Assembly (NCBI GenBank): GCA_015680685.1
Contig: MNCI01000640.1
Span: forward strand, 85,524 to 149,523
DNA length: 64,000 nucleotides
Direction: 5' to 3'
Source of the DNA: Gnetum montanum
Lineage: Eukaryota > Streptophyta > Gnetopsida > Gnetales > Gnetaceae
The notes beneath the pieces were generated by a model, which saw nothing but the letters and a program-made list of their open reading frames with translations, did not search any database and was not told the DNA's origin. This document shows, in pieces, positions 60,660-64,000 of this stretch. How positions within the stretch are numbered: the stretch's first letter is position 1; each line of letters begins with the position of its first letter. Made by a program: the position numbers and the translations under genes.

Positions 60660-63317
60660 AACTCATGTAGTTCCTGGTGGCGGTGGCTCCTCCATTGGTG
60701 CTTTTCCTTTGTCTTGTGCTCCAGGTTTTGAGACTTGATGGTGTTGGAGTATGACCTGGAGCTTTTCCTCTTTGGTCCAAGGGTCTTGTGTCATCCATGC
60801 TAATGTTTCGATGTTCGATGGAGTTGGCACCTCTCACGGACAGGGTAGTTGCGGAAACATTTGATTGGCCTTGACATACCAAGCTGCAAACACCTGACGT
60901 TCCTCTTTGTAGGCTCTAGCTTTATCTTTTTATTCTTGGAAATCCACAAGTCATCGAGCCAAATCTACTGCGACACCTTTTTGGCCTTGNCCTGCTATTA
61001 ACATGACAAGGTTGGCATATTGTAGGTTTGCCAACTCCATGTATTCTGTCAGATCCTAAATCTGTAGGTCCCGGTTCTTAACTTCAGCTTGGTGGGCAAA
61101 GCCATATGTGTCCAATATGGCCCCCCAGTCAGTGTGCTGAGCACTAATAGCATTGATGTGGGCCTTGGCCATATGGATCTCCTTCTTAAAGATCTATTTG
61201 TACATCCCTACCTGGTTTTGGAAGTGCTCCTTTAGCTTTTCATGCCGTTTAGCTTCATTTTTCCATGTGTTGATTTCGATAGCTGACTTTTGGCAAATAG
61301 CGTGTACCTCCTCCATTGAGAGGGTTCAATTTTCCCTGGCTAAATGGCTCATGTCTTGGTTGACTTGGATGAATTGTTCTCATAATTGATGAAAGTGTTC
61401 CTCGAGAACATTCTTTTGCTTCTCCATAGTGGTCAATCGAAGGTTTTCAGCAACAAGCTGCTTATTTTCTTCTTGTAAGGCGTTGAGTGCTTTGAGATGT
61501 GCATGAGTTTATGCCTATGTTGTAGAGGTATCCCAAACAACCTTCTATTTTTCTTTAGCCATCTTTTTATTCTCCATTAGTAGCTTGGTTAGTTGCTCAG
61601 TTCTAAAGCTATCCAGCTGGTCTGTGGGAACAAATTACAAAGGATCCCACTATGCTACTTGTAGGGCCACAAGCTACTCTTGTAATTTCTGCACCTCTAC
61701 TTCAGCATGCTCAACCCTCACTTCTGTTAAAACTAGCTTCCCCTTCGTGGAAATGAGGTCTGACTGGATTACCGTAACATCCTGAGGGATGTCAAATAGG
61801 GATGTCATTACTTGTCCTATTTGTAGCAATCAATCAAGCACATCCTCATGTTCCTCAGGAGTCATTGAGGTTCCAGCCAAAGTTTGAGCATCCTGTGCTC
61901 CTGTGAGATCTATCGGTGGCACAATAGGTACATTGAATGATTCCTTGATGTGGTCTATGACCACTTCTGTAGCTCTTGTGACATCCTAGTGTTGCATGAC
62001 CACCACAGTGGCCCCTTCACTAGTTTCTAATTGCACTTGGAAAGATGTTGCATTTCCTGAGATCTGTTGTGACCAAGTACTTTCCTCTCCTTCTATATGA
62101 ATAGACACTTCACACCTTGTACTATTCAAAGAAACTGTGGGCTGTATGGCATCATCAATGACATGGAAGAGATTTGCATTATCATGACTTCCCCAACTAA
62201 CTGTCTCAGCAATGGCCCTGAGATGGCTCATCGACGGTCTGTAGTCTTGCGGTAGTGATGACTGATCCTGGCCTGTGCTAGGCCCTGCTTCCTATTGTTG
62301 GCTAGGTCCTATACTTGGAGGTTGGATGGGTCTTGCAAGTTGAGTTGTAGTTGGTCCAGTTGTCTTTTCTTCTTCTTCTTCTGGTCCCAACATCTCACTA
62401 GTGATTTTCCTTGTGGCTGGTGACTTTAACAGTTCTGCATATGAAGCATTTTGGGCTTTTTGGAGGACATCGTTGGTGTACCCCCTGATACTAGCACATC
62501 GACAAAGCTTTCTAATAAGACAAGGGAAGGGCAACACCATCTTCCCTGTCTTCCTTTCCTCAAACCACCTTAGGATCTCCGTTAAGTATAGATGGGGCAG
62601 GTTAGCATTAACCTTTTCCATTAGCATTGCACATCCTCTAGCCGCATAAGTTGATATTCTTTTTAAGCCCTTCATGGGGAAGAGGTGATAAGTTCCAATT
62701 TTAAAGTAGATCCTCTCCTCTGTCGTCAACTCACCAAATGTCTTATCTCTGCCATACGTCCTTTCCAACCAATCGTGCCACACATCAGGGTCAAAACAGG
62801 TGGATAACTAAGCAACCTTGGGCCCTGTATTCGGAATGTTTAATACTTCCAAAATGGCCTGCATGGAGAAATCGGCTGTCACACCACAAATATTGATGGT
62901 GGTTCCTTGCTCTCTGTTGTGCCAGAATTGGTACATCTCCCCTAGGTACCAGGCACCGCTTTCGAAGAGGGTAGGCCATAAGGGAGACCCTTTGAGGTGA
63001 TCCCTAATAGCCTTAGGAGCAAACTCTACGAATGATTCAAATTTTAATTCCACAATCACTACAGCAAATGTGGACTTTTCGTGGATGACCTGAACACAAT
63101 CCTGGGGCAATGTGAGATGTTTTCCCTATTCAAGCGCTGCAACAGCTCCTCCTTCTACCTACCAATACTGTATGGTAAGAGGATCCTCTTGATGAATACT
63201 AAATGATTGTTCCTCCTGTTCTGCATGTTTTCCAATAGGATCTTGTCTTTCACCTCTCCTAGGTCATTTGCTTCCATCTTGAGCAGGACCTTCCTTTTGT
63301 CCATGTTTCGGGGCCAT
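60660..63317 (-). pseudogene. ORF B of E9 (best preserved copy)
   Basis: Start ATG at 63,315-63,317 gives MAPKHGQKEGPAQDGSK then a stop. After that: a globular region (63,110-62,450) with GVTADFSMQAILEVLNIPNT, TTEERIYFKIGTYHLFPMKG, ERKTGKMVLPFPCLIRKLC; an acidic/Pro-rich linker (EEEEEKTTGPTTTQ); a middle part with HVIDDAIQPTVSL; and a long coiled-coil-like C-terminus (about 61,780-61,100, with NALQEENKQLVAENLRLTTM) ending near PGAQDKGKAPMEEPPPPGT at about 60,700. The globular part resembles the putative plant transposon protein / ATHILA ORF-1 class; a role in particle assembly or RNA binding would be a guess. Roughly ten stops or shifts. An N lies at 60,990. Confidence 0.75.
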
Positions 63318-63784
63318 TTGCAATCACACGAGGCCAAGCATTAGTAAATTTTTTTTGAAGGTAAGTTATACCTTACTGCTTACCTTAATTAATTAATTTG
63401 TTTTATCTTCGTGTGATATTGCCCGAAAGATTTTAATGATGGGTCTGTTTTACTTAGGTGGTTTCCAATTTTAATTTCCCGGTGTACCTAAAGGGATTGA
63501 ATGATTTTTTTGGCACAATTATTCTAAATTTTATAGCTAATTACCATGGATAATGTCCTTTGGAAATGATAAATTCCAAAAAATTTAGACGTTATTCGGT
63601 AGGTGTCCCTCCCCCATGACTAAGCTAAACACTCCGAGTTTAAGCAAGTTTAGATAGAATTAAAATTAGAGTACCAACGAGCAAGATATAGGTAAGGAAA
63701 ACAAGGGTGTCACACTCGCAAGTCGTAGAGAAAAATTCAAAAAAATTCCCCATGTGAATGATGAAAAATGATGCTAAGTGTTGC

Positions 63785-63880
63785 AGGGGGGTTGCCTATT
63801 TATAGGTTTATGGGATGCAATATCGTGTACGATACATCGCATACACAATATCACTTACGCGATGTCACGACCCCAATGAC
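63785..63880 (-). promoter_or_regulatory. Internal promoter-like region upstream of ORF B in E9
   Basis: Minus-strand TATA box CCTATAAATAGG (63,795-63,806) preceded by GATATCG-type words (TATCGTGTACGATA near 63,821, CGCGATGTCACG near 63,858). ATGCAATATCGTG here against ATGCGATATCGTG in the E9 LTR U3 (60,429). The leader to ORF B is about 470 bases and holds CCCCCATGACTAAGC, a word also seen at gag ends. Confidence 0.55.
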
Positions 63881-64000
63881 ATTGGGCACAACAATAAAAT
63901 ACCAAATTTTTGAAGATCTTATTGAAATCAATGGTGTAACGTAGGACATTGGGCTATTATGAAGGGGTTCTAAGGTAATTAGATGGTTTTGAAGGCACGA

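Larger units (their letters stand above)
59863..64000 (-). mobile_element. E9: family A element with ORF B, 5' part off window
   Basis: 3' LTR 59,863-60,497, polypurine tract, ORF B and its promoter-like region; gag and the 5' LTR would lie beyond 64,000. The left flank is LINE sequence; CCAAC (59,858-59,862) would be its target duplication. Confidence 0.85.

Overview
The window looks like nuclear DNA from a land plant with a large, repeat-rich genome. It is AT-rich and filled with old Ty3/gypsy LTR retrotransposons nested in one another, with a LINE, a foldback DNA element and a PIF1-like helicase relic. I see no intact host gene and no organelle or bacterial signature. Gymnosperm is a guess; the sequence itself does not fix the species. 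Single N bases at 14,630, 53,417 and 60,990 mark assembly uncertainty.

Most of the window belongs to one retrotransposon family, called family A here. Its LTRs run TGATGA...TCATCA, leave 5-bp target duplications, carry a TATAAATA box, and are followed by a primer site related to the 3' end of tRNA-Asp. The polypurine tract is close to AGTTGTGGGGGTA. Layout: E1 (minus, 1-8,070, 3' end off the window) has gag and an extra coding region, ORF B. A gypsy pol scrap lies at 8.1-8.7 kb. E2 (minus, 11,552-19,640) is the only copy with protease, RT, RNase H and integrase. A long inverted repeat has arms at 19,641-22,463 and 29,486-32,390, and element E3 (22,469-29,480, TSD TTCAT) sits at its centre. 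E6 (plus, 3' part, to 37,557) has ORF B. E4 (plus, 37,562-47,850) has gag and protease and is interrupted by complete element E5 (40,657-46,965, TSD ATATC). E9 (minus, 59,863-64,000 and beyond) has a 3' LTR and ORF B and is inserted beside a LINE at 57.7-59.76 kb. From 47.9 to 57.7 kb the DNA is AT-rich with local tandem duplications, the foldback element (52,909-53,352) and the helicase relic.

E1, E3 and E5 have gag joined to remnants of the protease-RT linker with no pol, so they would depend on an E2-like partner for enzymes. ORF B lies between gag and the 3' LTR and has its own TATA-containing upstream region.

The most unusual signal is in the promoters. The short stretch upstream of the TATA box differs completely between LTR copies (GATATC palindromes, 14-bp AAGATAT tandems, CTCTAAT inverted repeats, GCATTGATGCAT motifs). 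In the three elements with ORF B, the same motif type recurs upstream of ORF B as in that element's own LTR. All coding regions are broken by stops and frameshifts; none looks intact.
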